Positions 1 to 12,835 of a stretch of DNA of 64,000 nucleotides are shown piece by piece; positions within the stretch are counted from its first letter, which is position 1, and each line of letters opens with the position of its first letter. The position numbers and the translations under genes are program-made. Location of the stretch: assembly GCF_963966145.1 (NCBI RefSeq), contig NC_091052.1, positions 14,384,001 through 14,448,000 of the forward strand, read 5' to 3'. This DNA is from Tenebrio molitor (Eukaryota > Arthropoda > Insecta > Coleoptera > Tenebrionidae). A model generated the notes under the pieces. It saw nothing but the letters and a program-made list of their open reading frames with translations. It did not search any database and had not been told where the DNA came from.

Positions 1-836
1 TTTCAGAATAATTTTTCCATTTATTTTTTTATTGTCCATCTCGACGCAATTCTCACATCCTTGTTCTTTCTCTCTTCTATTTTCATTTTTCCTTTCTTCC
101 AAATTTTCTTTGTTTAGGCGTCTATTAATTTTTAATAATCTACATCTCCGCTTTCCACCCTGTTCTTGTTTTTTAAATTGTTTTTCTCGTTTATCTCTCT
201 TTCTCTCTACTACCCTCCATATTTTCCTTTACTGTCTCTCTTCTACTTCTATTTATTTATTATTTTACTCACACGTCACACCCTCTTCCTCTCTTCAATA
301 TTCCATATTTAATTTTCACTCTCACTGTTTGAATTTTTTTCATTTTCTTTATTTACGCTTTTACCAATTTTCTATATTCTTTTCACTCCCCTTTTCCTTT
401 TTTCCTCTACTTATCTTTCCCCTTCATTCTCTCTCTCTCTCCTCTCTCTCTCTGTCTTCACTTCTACCCTCATTCCCCCCTTTTTTCTTTCTCCTACTTG
501 TACCTTTATTTATACATTGTATAAGTAGATAACTATATATTTTTACGCACGCTACACATTTTCTTTCTCTCTTCTATTTTCAATGTCGAAATTTCGTTCT
601 CATTTTTTCTTACCCTCGTTTTCTCTGTTTGGACGTTTACCCATTTTCTGTATTTTACGTTTCTACTCTCCTCTCTTCTCTTTGTTTTCCTTTTCTTTTC
701 ATCCCATTGGAGAGTTTCTTTTTCAATAACCCTCATTTTTGAGTCGGCTTCATGGTTTTCTCCATTTTTCTCCTTTCTTTTTTTTTACTTAAGGAAAATT
801 GATATCTCCGTTTTTGCCATTTATGAAAAAAGTTTT
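1..836. repeat. Pyrimidine-rich low-complexity DNA
   Basis: The + strand is almost entirely T and C, with many TTTC, TCTC and CTTC runs. Phrases such as TCTCTTCTATTTTCA recur about 500 bp apart (near 71 and 569), so this is probably a decayed low-copy repeat. Open frames here translate to Ser/Phe/Leu-rich strings and are compositional artefacts. No gene is supported. Confidence 0.7.
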
Positions 837-1122
837 GGTAATTGTTCACTTTAACTACTTCTGGAATTTTCGCGTTTTTTCTGGCTGGACACCCTCAGGG
901 CGTCCTCCCACCATTCAAACCTTGTGCAAATGAATTTTCCTTGCCCTTTAGTTATACAAGACATTGGCGCGACCTTGACGCGACCTTGAAACACAACAAG
1001 AGAGAAATAAAAGGCATTTGCACAACGTTTGAATGGTGGGAAACGATCTAGGAGGACACCCTGAGGGTGTCTAGCCAGAAAAAACGCGAAAATTCCAGAA
1101 GTAGTTAAAGTGAACAATTACC
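837..1122. mobile_element. Foldback (long-TIR) DNA transposon, copy 1
   Basis: A 286-bp element made of two inverted arms of about 100 bp around a loop of about 80 bp. It starts GGTAATTGTTCACTTTAAC and ends with the reverse complement. The 8 bp on each side are identical (AAAGTTTT at 829-836 and 1123-1130), a clear target-site duplication. The left arm lacks about a dozen bases present in the right arm. There is no coding capacity, so it is non-autonomous. An 8-bp duplication fits hAT, P or Merlin-type mobilisation, but the GGTAATT terminus does not let me choose. Related copies lie at 43657-43945 and 55336-55633. Confidence 0.9.
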
Positions 1123-1130
1123 AAAGTTTT

Positions 1131-1470
1131 ATTTTAAATCCTCATTTTTTTTATCTTCTTATGAGTTTTCTACTTTATATGTTGCTCGCTTTTTCTCCCT
1201 CCTCCTCTTCCTCCTTCGTCTGTACTCTGATTGTTTCTTCATTCTCCTTTTTGTTTTTCCTATTTCGTACATTTTACAATTTTCTTTTTTATCCCCAATC
1301 GTTTTCACGTCTTCTTCTATTTCTCTTCAATCCACTGACATTAAAATTAAATCTTATTCTAATAAAATGTTTCCCTTCTCCCCTGCCACTCCGCCTTCTT
1401 CTGATTAATAATTTTAAATTACAATCTTTTTCTGCATTTTCGCATTTCAAGGTAGTTTTGTGAAAAAAAT
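1131..1470. repeat. Pyrimidine-rich low-complexity DNA, continued
   Basis: This continues the T/C-rich tract interrupted by the foldback insertion at 837-1122. Composition matches the block before the insertion. No gene is supported. Confidence 0.6.
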
Positions 1471-2979
1471 CCCCCGAGATTCCTCCACCGATCAAAACAA
1501 AAGTGTCAATCAACAAGTGGATACTTCCAGCACAGGACAGATCAAGTTTTTCAGATGCTAACACAACTCACCGAAACGATTTTCCCGGAAAATTATTCCG
1601 GCTTCCTGCTTCTATTTAAATAAAAAAACCGTCTGGATCAACCAGTGCAAATACGTCTCTGACACAACAGCACAGTTGATTGACTCGGAATTAAAGCGTG
1701 GGCGAGATTATCTAATTTCTCATTTAAACAATTCCTTATAAATAATTCATTCGCTGCTGCGGTACGATAAACGGGCCTCATTATGTAAAAAACAAGAATT
1801 CCACTGTTTCGTTTGTGTTTATTCACAACTAAGTACCACTCCCGTGAACTCACAACGACTCCAATTTTTACACTTCCATTCACTAATTGCAATAAAAATA
1901 ACACTGTTGCGTAACGAGGCGTACCACGCAGTACCCATTAAATCATGACGTCCATTCCACTTTATCGTGGACGATTGAGCGAATTAATAGTGCATGTTTT
2001 TTTTGGTAAATTCGTACAAATTTCGCCGATTTGTTCGGAGCGTTCGACGTAAAACGGACACATAAAAAGAGCAATAAAGATACCGGAGTACCGAGCAAAA
2101 ATGGATTAGAGATATCTCGTTAATGTGTTTTTAAATGCAAGGACGAAACCGAAGTGAGAATCCTTGCGGGGCCGTAAAAAATAACCGACTGTCTCACACT
2201 CAAGGGCAGTTTCTAACGGCCGCAACCCTTTTATGGGCGCTGTATTTCTGTTGGAGGACACTCTGTCAAAGGCACGAGGTGGTCTCAAATTCCGGGGTTT
2301 TATTGCACACAACCGTGGGTGCATTGTTTCGCGAACACACTGTACTCGAGGGTGTGTGACGATTAAAATGTCGAAGGGACGACTTCCAGTCCAGTTTTTA
2401 TCTAAATGTGTGTTTTATTCCAGAGCGTAAACGTCAGCAGGAGTGTGTTTACATGGGTTTAAGAGCCATTAAATATCGTGTCTATCCATAAAGTGTCGAA
2501 AGGTCTTGGGAGCTTTCGCTGGTCTAGATTGCATTGGAGCTTTACGACCCCCGAAAAAATTCTAGCCGAGTTTTGTACGATTTTTAATTAAATTGGCTTG
2601 CCCCGAGCTAATTCAGGCTAACTGGTACAATGTAGGGCACGTTCTAATAATCTAGGGCTAAGTACCCTTAAAAGTTGCAACCTCATGGTTTTAATCCCCC
2701 ATTTTCCACCGGAATCGCATATGATAACGACGAGCTGTTCACCACCCTTCCGTGCCGACGACGTTTAATCAGCAATTTCCAATTAGTGCACGAGAAAGCT
2801 CCGGCAAAAGTGCACCGTTGCATTTTTGCGAGCTTTGCATTTTCCCGAGTACCTGGAGCCGCCCCCGACGGTACGCCCCAGTACCGCTAATAATAGCGTT
2901 CGACGTCAGCCGCTTATTTATATTCCCGTTTTACGAGCTCGCATCCCCGTCTAAAAATAGAAAACTTTCCACCCCGGGC
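1471..2979. other. Upstream intergenic DNA without recognised feature
   Basis: Mixed-composition sequence with only short unconvincing open frames. I see no RNA gene, transposon terminus or coding domain. By conserved insect Hox order it lies between abd-A and Abd-B, so cis-regulatory function is plausible but not shown by the sequence. Confidence 0.4.
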
Positions 2980-3215
2980 GACACGTGACCGCCACCCTCG
3001 GAGGTTTGCGAGAGGGCGGAGAGATGTCGCCGGGCTGCGGAGTATCGAGCGAGTGGTATCGAACGCCGCCGCCAGGTTTCGGCGCCAGATTCGAACGGGG
3101 AGGTCGTAAATCGCGACGGAGTTGTGGCGGCGGCGGCACAAAGAGAGGTCGATGGGAATCAGGTTTGTTGGAGAAAATGTGGAACTGTCGCCTGGGATTA
3201 TCATAATTTAGCGGA
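2980..3215. other. GC-rich islet upstream of abd-A
   Basis: A short CG-rich block with GAGAG/GAGGG runs (around 3009-3025) and GCCGCCGCC and GGCGGCGGCGG stretches inside AT-rich DNA. Several frames are open because of composition, without recognisable domains. GAGAG and GCC-rich islets are common in Polycomb response elements and Hox enhancers, so a regulatory role is possible but inferred. Confidence 0.35.
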
Positions 3216-3880
3216 GATTATGGCGGGGGTCGTGCCCGGCTGGGACTATTTAAGGCGGTTTTTATTCACGAATTTATTTCCTCTTTCGTATCAATACATC
3301 AAACGCAGTTTATGGCATGCTTTAAAGGCATAAAAACGTACACGGGAAATTTATTGCATGTTATCTCTATGGGTTTATCACTAGTTATTTATTGTTTTTA
3401 TGTGCAGTTTCGCGGGATAATGGGCTTTTAATTACCGGAAAAAAATTGTGAATCGCAGCTGGAAAGCTTCTGTCGTCCGACGATCAAAGAACAACAACAA
3501 ACAAGATTCGGAATTTTTTACTGCTCGGTTTACACATCAGCATATTTCCACGGATTTCATAAAAAAAATTTAACCAGTCCAGATTCGTAGAAATACTTGA
3601 TTTTTTCCGGACCGAGCTGAACAGACCTTCCCAACTGAAGCTCCGAAAGAATGACACAAAACCAGGGTCCTTCTCCCCAGGCCATACCTGCACATTAAAA
3701 AACATCTCTATCGGAGCACAGATGGCACTAGTTCCAGATTACAACCTTTGGTATATTTCCCCAACAACCAACAACAAATGCAAACACGGGGATTTCATTT
3801 TTACTCTTTACGAAAAAACAGTCACCGAAAGAATTCTGGTTAAGGTGTAAAATAAAATAAAAATAATAATCCACAACAGA
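3216..3880. other. Intergenic AT-rich DNA
   Basis: No gene or clear repeat boundary seen. A short AGATGGCA motif at 3721-3728 resembles a weak CTCF core but is not persuasive alone. Confidence 0.35.
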
Positions 3881-5760
3881 TGCAAAGAAAATATGAATCA
3901 TTACAATTATCAGTTTGGTTGTAGTAAGTTGCTGCGAGCATGCTTAATTGATCTGTACCTACATGACAGATTTTGTCATTTTATTTAAATAACAAATAAA
4001 ATATTTGGTCCTGGTTTGTCGAAAATCACAACCATTAGCCCAAATAATATTGTTTCATTTTTTTCTAGTTCCTGTGGTTTTTTGTTAGAATTAAAAAGTC
4101 TGAAAAAAAACATGGAGGATTTATGACTGAAATCATCATTGTCTGGGTGCAGTAAGGTGTTGCAAGGAGGTTTGATTGATCTGCAGTTGTATGATTTTGT
4201 TACATTTTTATCAAATAACAAATAAAATGTTTTGTTTAAATATATTTCCCTCATCTCATTCTTATCCTAGTCCCTGAAAAATATTATCTTGCCACGTTAA
4301 TAAAATTATAGCCGTTTTTCAAAGATTTTGTGGTTTCATAATGTCTTTATTCGATCATTCTGAATTTTATGTCAACCAAACACATACTTCGAAAATAGAA
4401 AATTTTCCATGTTATTGATTTTTATCGGTGGTAAAACATTGATTCTTTAAAAAAAAAAAAAATCCGAGGATGAAATATTTTGAGTGATTTATTAATTTTA
4501 GTTACTCTAGCGATAATGTATTTGTCGTTGCATAAAAGCTTACAAAAAAATAAAATATGGAAATGGAAGATTTATCATGAAGCAATGCAATTGACAGAAA
4601 TTATCACTATCTGGGTGTAGTAAATTATTGCAAACATGCTCGATTGATCTAAAATCTTTATGAATCAGTGTTTTAAAGGCGTTATGATTATTTTATCTTC
4701 CGTAAAAAAATAGCTAATGATCACAGGACTGAAATTGTTAATATTTGATTGTAGTCTGTTATTCCAAGCATGTTTGTGTTACGTAAAATTATGATATTCT
4801 GAATTAATTGTTGTAAATCTCACTTATAACCTTTCTTAAACGTAGTTATAATCCGTTTCAAAATCAAAAATCCACCACCTGTTGAATTATGTTGACAGAA
4901 AAAAAATCCCTAAAATAAGCTTCATCTTTTTGGGTTGGTCCAAAATTCCGTCAAAATTTGACATTTAATTATTGAGTTTATTTACGTAATCCAAAATAAT
5001 TATTATGTATAGAAAGGTTGTAACTACTTAATCGTACCTTTTGAGTGAAACAATAAAATGAGAATAAAAAAACACGATGAACTACGACCAAAACGACGGT
5101 CAACAGTTTTCTTTCATAACCCCACTTTTTTCTGACACTGCAAACACACTAAAAACAAAAGTTGGCGACGTTGTCGGTTGTATTTTCGAGGTAGAATGCA
5201 GTGTTGGTGGATTTTTGATTTTGAAACAGATTATATGTGGAGTTTTTATTTTCATTTTAATATTTGTTATTTTACTAAAACAATTGTAACACCTATATTT
5301 AAAATTGTATTGATTGTCAACCACTTAGCTACCCTGATGAACCAATATTTGTTGTTACACCAAAAAAAGAATGAAGTAACGAGAGCTCATTTTACAAAAT
5401 GACTGGAATTATCAATGTATTCTCCTAGTAAACTTTTGCAAGCATGTTTGATAATCTAGAATTGTCATGGTTTGTCGTCACACAAGAAAATAAATTATTG
5501 AGACGGAAGATTCTTCTTAAAAAAATGTAAATGACCGAATCTAAGGATGTTTTATTGATTTGCAACTATAATGACGTGTTACAAAGTTGGCTCAGAATAT
5601 TTCTGTGAATATTTAATCGTCTGGACTGGGGTATTCTTCAAAATATAAAAATATAGAGTTGGAATATTGACCTTGAAAATTTAATTGATCCCAATACTAA
5701 TCCTTGGTTGTGGTAAGTTAACGCAAACGTGTTTAAGTGTGACAAAGCTCACTTAAAATC
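3880..5760. repeat. Degenerate tandem repeat array upstream of abd-A
   Basis: A phrase of the form GGxTGTAGTAAxTTxTTGCAAxCATGxTTGATTGATCT recurs with heavy decay near 3915, 4141, 4611, 4744, 5418 and 5702. It is often followed by an AT-rich segment with AACAAATAAAAT. Spacing is irregular, roughly 130-230 bp or multiples. This looks like an old satellite-like array. No coding sequence is seen inside. Confidence 0.55.
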
Positions 5761-7380
5761 CTTTAAACTTTTTATATTTTGTCGAGTTGGATCACTTTCG
5801 ACCAGAGCAGATCAGCGTAGGGCAGCGTAGAGCTGGTCAAGAAAGAAAAAGCTAATTTATTATTACAAGTCATTGTGGTCCTTATCACACCAGAAATATT
5901 ACATCGACTTTGTGACTTCCTCTCTGATAGCGATCACATTATCCTGGTCATTTACGAGCAATCGAAAAAAACTCTGCTGCAGCTTGTCCACATAAAGCCC
6001 ATTAATAATTCCATTAGCCGACACAGGTCGCCATTAAGCTCAGAATAAACGTAATTAATAACATAATTTAATAACGCGATTAGCATAGGACGTCGATCAA
6101 AAGTTTTCCAGAATGGCGTTATCTCTCAATCTGGAACTGTGAAATAAACCATTATCTTAACGAATCGATGAAGTGATAAAGATCCCGGAATGTTCCGGGG
6201 AAATTTGTGACATCGTAAGCGTGTGTTTGACAGAGGCCATCGTAGATCACTATCAGGACATCGTCGAGGCACCGGAGTCCAGTGTGCCTAACGACCGCAG
6301 GGTCACAGTCTTGGGTTTTTTGAGGCGCCGCCGCGACGCTCCCATTCTATTGGCGACGAGTGCATCTGCATCGAGATTTGGGCTAATTAGGAGAGTTTTT
6401 ATGCGAAGAGAGAAAAATTTATGTGACCGTGTGTTTTTTTTTGTGTAAATAGTAGAAACTAGGCAGTAAAAGTAGTGGATGAGCGGTGCAAATAAAGCAG
6501 AAAATAAAGCTGCGTCGCCGTAAATAATAATGTTTAAACATGAGGCCGTTTTCACAAAATTTAGTTCGCATTTATGCCTTTCTGCATGCAAAGCAGCAGA
6601 TATACGACGAGTCGGGGCCAGTTATTTTAACCTTCCCTTGATAACTAATTTTGCACTTCGTCGCAGATATCGACCAGATCTAAATGTCCACGTCACGCAC
6701 ATGCGAGCTCGTAAAAATGACAGCACGGATTTTTCACCTGTTTGTTTTGGAAAAGTCCCATCCGGTCGGGCCGTAAATAAGTGGATCAATTAGGTGGAGG
6801 TTTATCTGTCAATCGGTATTTTCTCTCTGTGGTCGACGTTGTTTTCTTTGCTCTGGTAAACAGTCGATAAGGCCGGGAGGTAAGAGTAATCGTAAAATTT
6901 TTTTACTCCGGTTTGAGATGAAAAGTCGCTGATGCGGATATACGGAAGAACAATCAGCCGGATCGGCTTCGTGGGGACGGCGTGGCCTGGGGAATTAGAG
7001 GCGGACGTGCGGATGGAGCTCGCAGGGGAGCACAGATTAAAAAGGTGGCGGGTTGGTCAGAGAACAAAAAGATTTGAGGCGTGAGCAGATCGAATGGGAT
7101 TTAAAAAAAAAAACAAAACGAAAGAAGGTGAGTAGCAGAAGCAATTTAAGGAAGCTAAAAAATCAGAACCTAAAGATTTGATTTTTTTTTGGATTTCAAA
7201 AATCTGAAAGATGTCGCAGTGGAAACTGGAAAGCAAGGCTGTTTGTTGAGAGATTTTTTTCGTTGTTGAAAATTTACAATGATGAAGAAAGAGCTGTGGA
7301 AGCTTTAAAGGTCTTTCATTCAGTGATAAATGCTTTATTTGCCCTCCAAGCTTTCGGATTCCTAATTGCAAACATAAAAG
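5761..7380. other. Upstream intergenic DNA
   Basis: Moderately complex sequence with short open frames, for example on + at 6173-6448, that show no recognisable protein family. An AGGTGGCGGG string lies at 7043-7052. No RNA gene or transposon end recognised. Confidence 0.35.
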
Positions 7381-7389
7381 TACAATTCC

Positions 7390-7930
7390 AAAAATTAACA
7401 TCCCTCACCCCTTTCTTTTTCTATCCTTTTCCTCCTCTTCCGTATCTCTTTCATCCATCTTATTTCCCTTCCGTCTTCATTCTGTATTTCTCCCCGTTCC
7501 TTTCTCTCCCTCTTTCTCATTTCGATACATCCATTCCACATGTGCTCAGTTGCCTCTCTCTCCTCCTAGCACAGTCTGCACCTTCTTTTCTCTTCTTCCG
7601 TCCAATATCTGTTTTCTCTCTCCTCGTTCCCACATCTAAATCTCGCCATCATTTTTCTTCCTTTTGCACTCTCTCCCCAGGTACTCCGGAATTTCCTCTG
7701 TCATACACCTCTCATACTTCCTGTGTTACCCTTCTTTCTGGCTTGTCTGTGTCTTTGTCCCTTTCACTCAGCTCCACATTCATCCATCTTCCTTTTGCTC
7801 TCGGTCTTTCCACTTCTTCACTGGCATACATACCCGTTTCCCTGACAGTATTTCTCTCTCTCCTTCTTCTTCTTGTGTTTTTCTGTTCTCTCCAGCATTC
7901 GGTTAGTATCTCTTCCCTTCAATGCATTTT
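7390..7930. repeat. Pyrimidine-rich low-complexity block
   Basis: The + strand is strongly T/C biased (CTCTCTCC, TTCTTCC, CTTCTTCTTC). It gives a long Ser/Phe/Leu/Pro open frame that has no domain and is compositional. It resembles the blocks at 1-1470 and 61.7-62.9 kb. Confidence 0.65.
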
Positions 7931-10085
7931 TTCTTCAAACTTTGCCGCTCTCTTATCAGTCTTTAATTTAGTACATATTTTGATGGGACAAGCAAAGTAC
8001 ATAGTTCAAAGGAAACTGTAAACGAAAAAAAAAATCTAAGGTGTTTAAGAATCTGGAAGGAATTGAGTGCTTGATGTTGATGCAATTGCCTGCTCCAGAG
8101 GAGACCAAAAAAAAATGTCAACCTGGAAGATGCAAATTAAGTAGATAAGTACAATGATTCGCGAATCAAATGATTAGTCAAGATCGTTTTTTTTTATCGC
8201 GAAGTATCCAAGATTAATATTTTCAAATTTTTTTAGTCTGCTGTCTAAAGCGAAATTCGGTTAATTGTGAAGGAGAAGTGCCAAATTTTTTGCAAAACTA
8301 CAAAAAAGAATTTTCTGTTGGTTTATAAAATTCTTGTTGTTTTGAGTAATGGGAATTTGAATATTTTGTCTGATTGATCGAGTGAAGAATAAAATCTTCA
8401 TTCGCAAGAACTAACTTTTAGGGAGAGTTTTTTGAAAGTGTTCTTGATTTAAGTACAGCGCCAAAAATGTGTACATTTTTTTATTGATTTTAAGGAATCA
8501 CTGTCTATACATTTTGATCTATGAATTATTTGTAAAGCAAATTTCTGTTACGTAGAAAAGCAAAAAATTTTCAAAAAAGGAAACAATTTAAGAATTAGAC
8601 AATGATGCAAAAATTAGATTTTTGTAATGAAAGTTATAGAGAAACTACCTAATTTCAGAACTACCAAGATTGGCGAAATTTTTCAAAAATGTTTTCGTTG
8701 GTTTTAAAAATAGATTTCAAAGCGCAACACAACTGTCCAAAAATAATTTCTAAGAGTTCATAAGTTGAGTGCTGTATGGTGAGAGATTTAATTACATATT
8801 ATATTCAAGAAATTAAGATTTTCAAAAATATATATTTTGGTTAAAGGAAGTAATAAATTTGTCAACAGTGCCTGTTGTTTTTTCTTTAAAAATGTCCCAT
8901 TGAAAAACAGAAGACAAGAAGTTGTCAAAATTCAAATTCAAATGTTAGAAATAAATTGATTCGAGGCAGGTGAATTTTTTTATTTTTGAAAAAGTCAAAA
9001 TTTTGTAATTTGCACAAGATACTAAATTCAGCCAGATTTTGAAGATATTTCGATTTTTGAAAATATTTTTTGATTTTTGAAAATGGAGCACAGAATCCTT
9101 GGTGTTTGTCGAGCGTCTTCTATCTTTTTGCTTGAAGAATATCACTCAAATGTGGAAACAACAGTCCCCGAGGCTTTTCTTCACTTTCCACGTAATCTCA
9201 GAAAAAAATGTTTCAAAGATTTATCTTGCTTTATAAGTATTCTGCATTAATTTAAAGCAAAACATGTACTGTTTTTAGGTCAAAGTACTCATGTAAGTGC
9301 CCTTTACTTGGGTTATGCAACCAGATAAACACAGTAGTTGTCATCCTGCTTGCACCATGTTTGAAACCTTTTTAAATTTTGTTACATGATCATCATTTAT
9401 GAATAATGAGAATTAAATAATAGTAAAAACAAATTAAATGTATTTTTCAAAGAAACAAATGAATTAATCGAATATAAAGAATGCGTCGTACAGTCTTGAA
9501 CAAATTTTATGGCATGGATATTTATGGTAGGTGGTTTGGAAGGGAGGTTAAAATAATGATCACGTTTCTATTGTTAATGTTTAATGAAAGTGTTTTTTTT
9601 TGTTTGTGAAAATTTGTATCGAGGTGAAAAATGAAAATGAAAATCGTGAACCTCCCTCTGCGGTTGAACGCCCCTCTCCCGGTTAAGCACAATGTTAAAA
9701 CAGTTCCGTCTTCGGCAATTTATCATCCCTACTTCCTCTCGTGTTTATGATAATATTGTGTTGTGCGATGACAGTTGAGCAATATCGTCTGTCTTGTACG
9801 CATGGCAAGCTACGATGTTAGCACACATTGTCACGATTGTGAGGATCCGTCAGAGCCAGACACCAAATGACGGACGCAATGGGGCTGTGGATGACACCGT
9901 ACTTAGTAAAATAACCACAAAACGGTCATTTACAGTTTTATGACATCTTTCAGAGCCGCCTTCGCCCAGATTTTATCTCGGAAGCGGGCAATGTGAAAAG
10001 CGAGGTGGTAGCCTTATTTTATGATCAGTGAATGTCATAATGATACGGAACGCGGTGCTCTCTTTTATGCCCGTGTATAAATGAA
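7931..10085. other. AT-rich intergenic DNA with weak internal repetition
   Basis: Very AT-rich. Phrases such as TTTTCAAAAATxTTTTCxTTGGTTTxAAAA recur near 8290, 8690 and 8820, suggesting an old decayed repeat. No gene, RNA gene or transposon terminus recognised. Confidence 0.35.
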
Positions 10086-10089
10086 TTGC

Positions 10090-10330
10090 AAAGCACAATC
10101 AAATTACCTGCGGCGACGATCAAATCGTCAACGACGGTATGCCCTGCTTGCCGAGATCGATACCGCGATTTGCATAACGATGGCCGATCGTTAGGTGAAG
10201 GCAGAGGGGGCGGCTCGCTTTTGCCCACTCGACGTAAGTGCCGTGACCAGAGCCCCGCAGATGGGGGCAGAGAGATCAATCGCCGTCCCCAAATCCTCTG
10301 CCGTCTACGTGTCCACAGGCGCACCCCGCA
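10090..10330. other. GC-rich islet about 4 kb upstream of abd-A
   Basis: A compact GC- and CpG-rich stretch with many GATCG and CGTCG words and the string CCCGCAGATGGGGGCAG (10253-10269), which partly resembles a CTCF recognition sequence. Frames are open on both strands from composition only. A candidate cis-regulatory element, by inference. Confidence 0.35.
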
Positions 10331-12370
10331 CGCAAAAAGAAAAAAGTGCAATGGTGCTAAATTGTTTCGATTTGATTTTTTACAACGAAAGAAAAAGTTA
10401 GTGCCGTTACGGTGACGAGATTTATGGGGTGGACATTTGTCCGGTTAGTTAACTGAAAAACCCTTTCTCCTTTCATAGATTTACGATTCTTTTTAAACTT
10501 TTATGGGGTGGGCACGAGTCTATTGTCTAGTTTATTGCACCAATAGCAATAAAAATTATTACTACGACTTTGGGGTGCGATGTGTGCTGTTTATTTCTTC
10601 ACTGGCGCTTGCTTGTTTCTATACGACTGTGCTAAAATTTCTTATGGGGGTAAATGTCTTGCATTTGAATTTTGCCAAGGGTTCACCTGATAAAAACAAT
10701 CAGCTTTTGTCTGTTGGTAAAGTGAACAAATCTTACAAGTATTTTTGATTTTTCAAATTGCTCTAAAAATTTTTTTTAATTTTTTGTTTTTGGTTTTTTA
10801 TTATTACCTGCTATTATTATCATAATTATCATCCATTAGTAATAACATTGTTACTATTGTGGTTGTTACTTTTTAATTGTTCATTAGAACATTATTACTG
10901 TTTCTAGTGGTTTTTTAATTAATTTTTTTTCTGAGGATTTTGATTTTTTTTTTACTTTTTTGGATTTCAAACCATTCAAAGATGGGGTTATTAAGTTTTT
11001 AAAATACACAACATTTTCGACTTGAATATTCAGTTGAAAGAGATTCGCATAAACATCGTTCACGTTGTTTTGGCATAATGGGAAGCCATGATTTATTTTG
11101 GACACACTGTTTGATTTCCCGCGAAGTCTCAAGTATTCTTTTATTGCAAACTAGTAAAACTGCCAACAATGCACTAGACATTGACGCTATTAATAACCTC
11201 AAACTTAGAAAAACATAACCTAATTCGACAGACTTACTACTAATTTAATAATAACAATTTTGTATTTTTTTGATTTTTTGTTTCATTTTGCATTAAACAA
11301 AACGGTACGTTTTTGGATCGCATTAATAATACATAGGATTTCAATTAATTTTTACGATTTTAAGAATATTTTAGATCTCGAAGACAGTTTAATTAACATT
11401 CTGCAGGCCACTAGTCTTTGATTTTTTTAAATACCACTTTGTCTCCTTTTATGGAAGTTTTTTTTTGTAAAATTGTCAAATTTGATTATTAATGATTTTT
11501 TAATAAATTACGATTCATCTATTATTAAAGGAAAATTAGTTTATTTACGATATGTGATGACTTAGATGGTCGTAAATCTAAGCCACAATGGAACTGGCTA
11601 GGTCCAAATTGTGAAAGTCTTCACTTTTACGAGAGGTATCATAAATAAGCGGCCCCAAGAAGGTTTCTTATGATTATCAGGTCCCATTGTCGAAGAGATT
11701 GGAATATTTTACCATAAATCAAGGAATAGCTCGGCACTGTAATGTCAAAAGGCCCTTAATGAAAAAACTAAAAAAAAATTCATTATTTAAATCTCGTAGT
11801 AAAGCATATACTGTTTATAATAAATGTATCAAATTCACATTTTTATAACTCTTGTACAAAAAATTAATAAAGAACGTGAGCGGGCAGTTTCTGAATCACT
11901 CTGTATATTGGAACAGTTCGAAATTAAATTTGTTATGAAATAAAAAAATGTGTTTTTGTGTTGCACGAAGAAGACTATTTATTTCCTTATTAGTCGCTGA
12001 TTGAGTTCCTCGTCAGTTCTATTGGAGCATTTAAAAAAAAATCGAAAATTTTTGACATGTTACTTATTTCCCGATTAATTTTTTTATATGTTTGTTTTCC
12101 ATTCGTTTGGCCAAATACGACAAATAATGAAGCATTATTGTATTGTGATTAATACGGTATGTTAGTTACAAGTGGAACTTTTGTTCCACTTTTTGTAAAC
12201 TTTGAAAAAAAATCTGAACTTAACAATTTTGACGCATTAATTATGTTTCAGTTTTTTTCATTTCCCTGTTTCATACCTAGTTCTTTTTACTAAACACTAT
12301 CAAAAGGTGAATAATTTTTCTTCTGTTATGAAAAGTTTAGACTTGACACATTTATTTTGGAAACATTTTT
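10331..12370. other. AT-rich intergenic DNA
   Basis: Dominated by A/T homopolymers and TTATTATTA-like runs. The string AATCACTCTGTATA near 11894 resembles the terminal sequence of some insect DNA transposons. I could not find a matching partner, so I do not call an element. No gene seen. Confidence 0.35.
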
Positions 12371-12595
12371 GTGTTTCCTTCTGTTTTGGTTATTTTGAAA
12401 CCTCAACACTGTAGTGAAGCATTAGTTTATATCGAGCGATCCATTGAATTTGTTATTAAAGTTGGCGCTGGTGTTTTTGAATCGATACACTTATTTGTGT
12501 ATAAATTAATGTTACAAAATGCTATCAGTGGAATTAAACGAAGGGCTCGTTTGTGCTTAGAACAAAATGGTGAACACTTTCAGCATCTGTTGTAA
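12371..12595 (+). pseudogene. C-terminal fragment of a DDE (Tc1/mariner-like) transposase
   Basis: The last 16 codons (12545-12592, stop 12593-12595) read ARLCLEQNGEHFQHLL. This is very like the C-terminal signature of a transposase family abundant in beetles and other insects, where the protein ends in RLxxCLxxxGxHFEHLL. The preceding codons contain VIKVGAGVFESI and LMLQNAISGIKRR, comparable with the helical segment before that tail. No DDE catalytic core or DNA-binding domain is visible upstream, so this is a decayed remnant and not a gene. The family assignment is from recalled motif similarity. Confidence 0.55.
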
Positions 12596-12835
12596 CATTG
12601 TTTAATAAAATAAACATTACCATTGTAATTTTACTCTTAATCCCTCGAATCTTTAATTCACCATTTTCTGTTTTACAATTGTCATTAAATGTGACGTTTG
12701 TCGCGATAGTTCAAAACTAGACATGCGTTGACAGTTCCAGCGCCAACTCTGCTAAGCATGGAAGTGCTGAAATTATGAAAGATTTGAACTTGAGGCCATA
12801 ATTCATTAATTTCCAGAAAAAAATTATTTCCTTTT

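Noticed and set aside
32..532. 166-codon open frame rich in Ser, Phe and Leu
   Set aside because: Pure product of a T/C-rich strand; no domain and no gene-like composition. The same holds for frames at 7263-8021 and 61715-62696.
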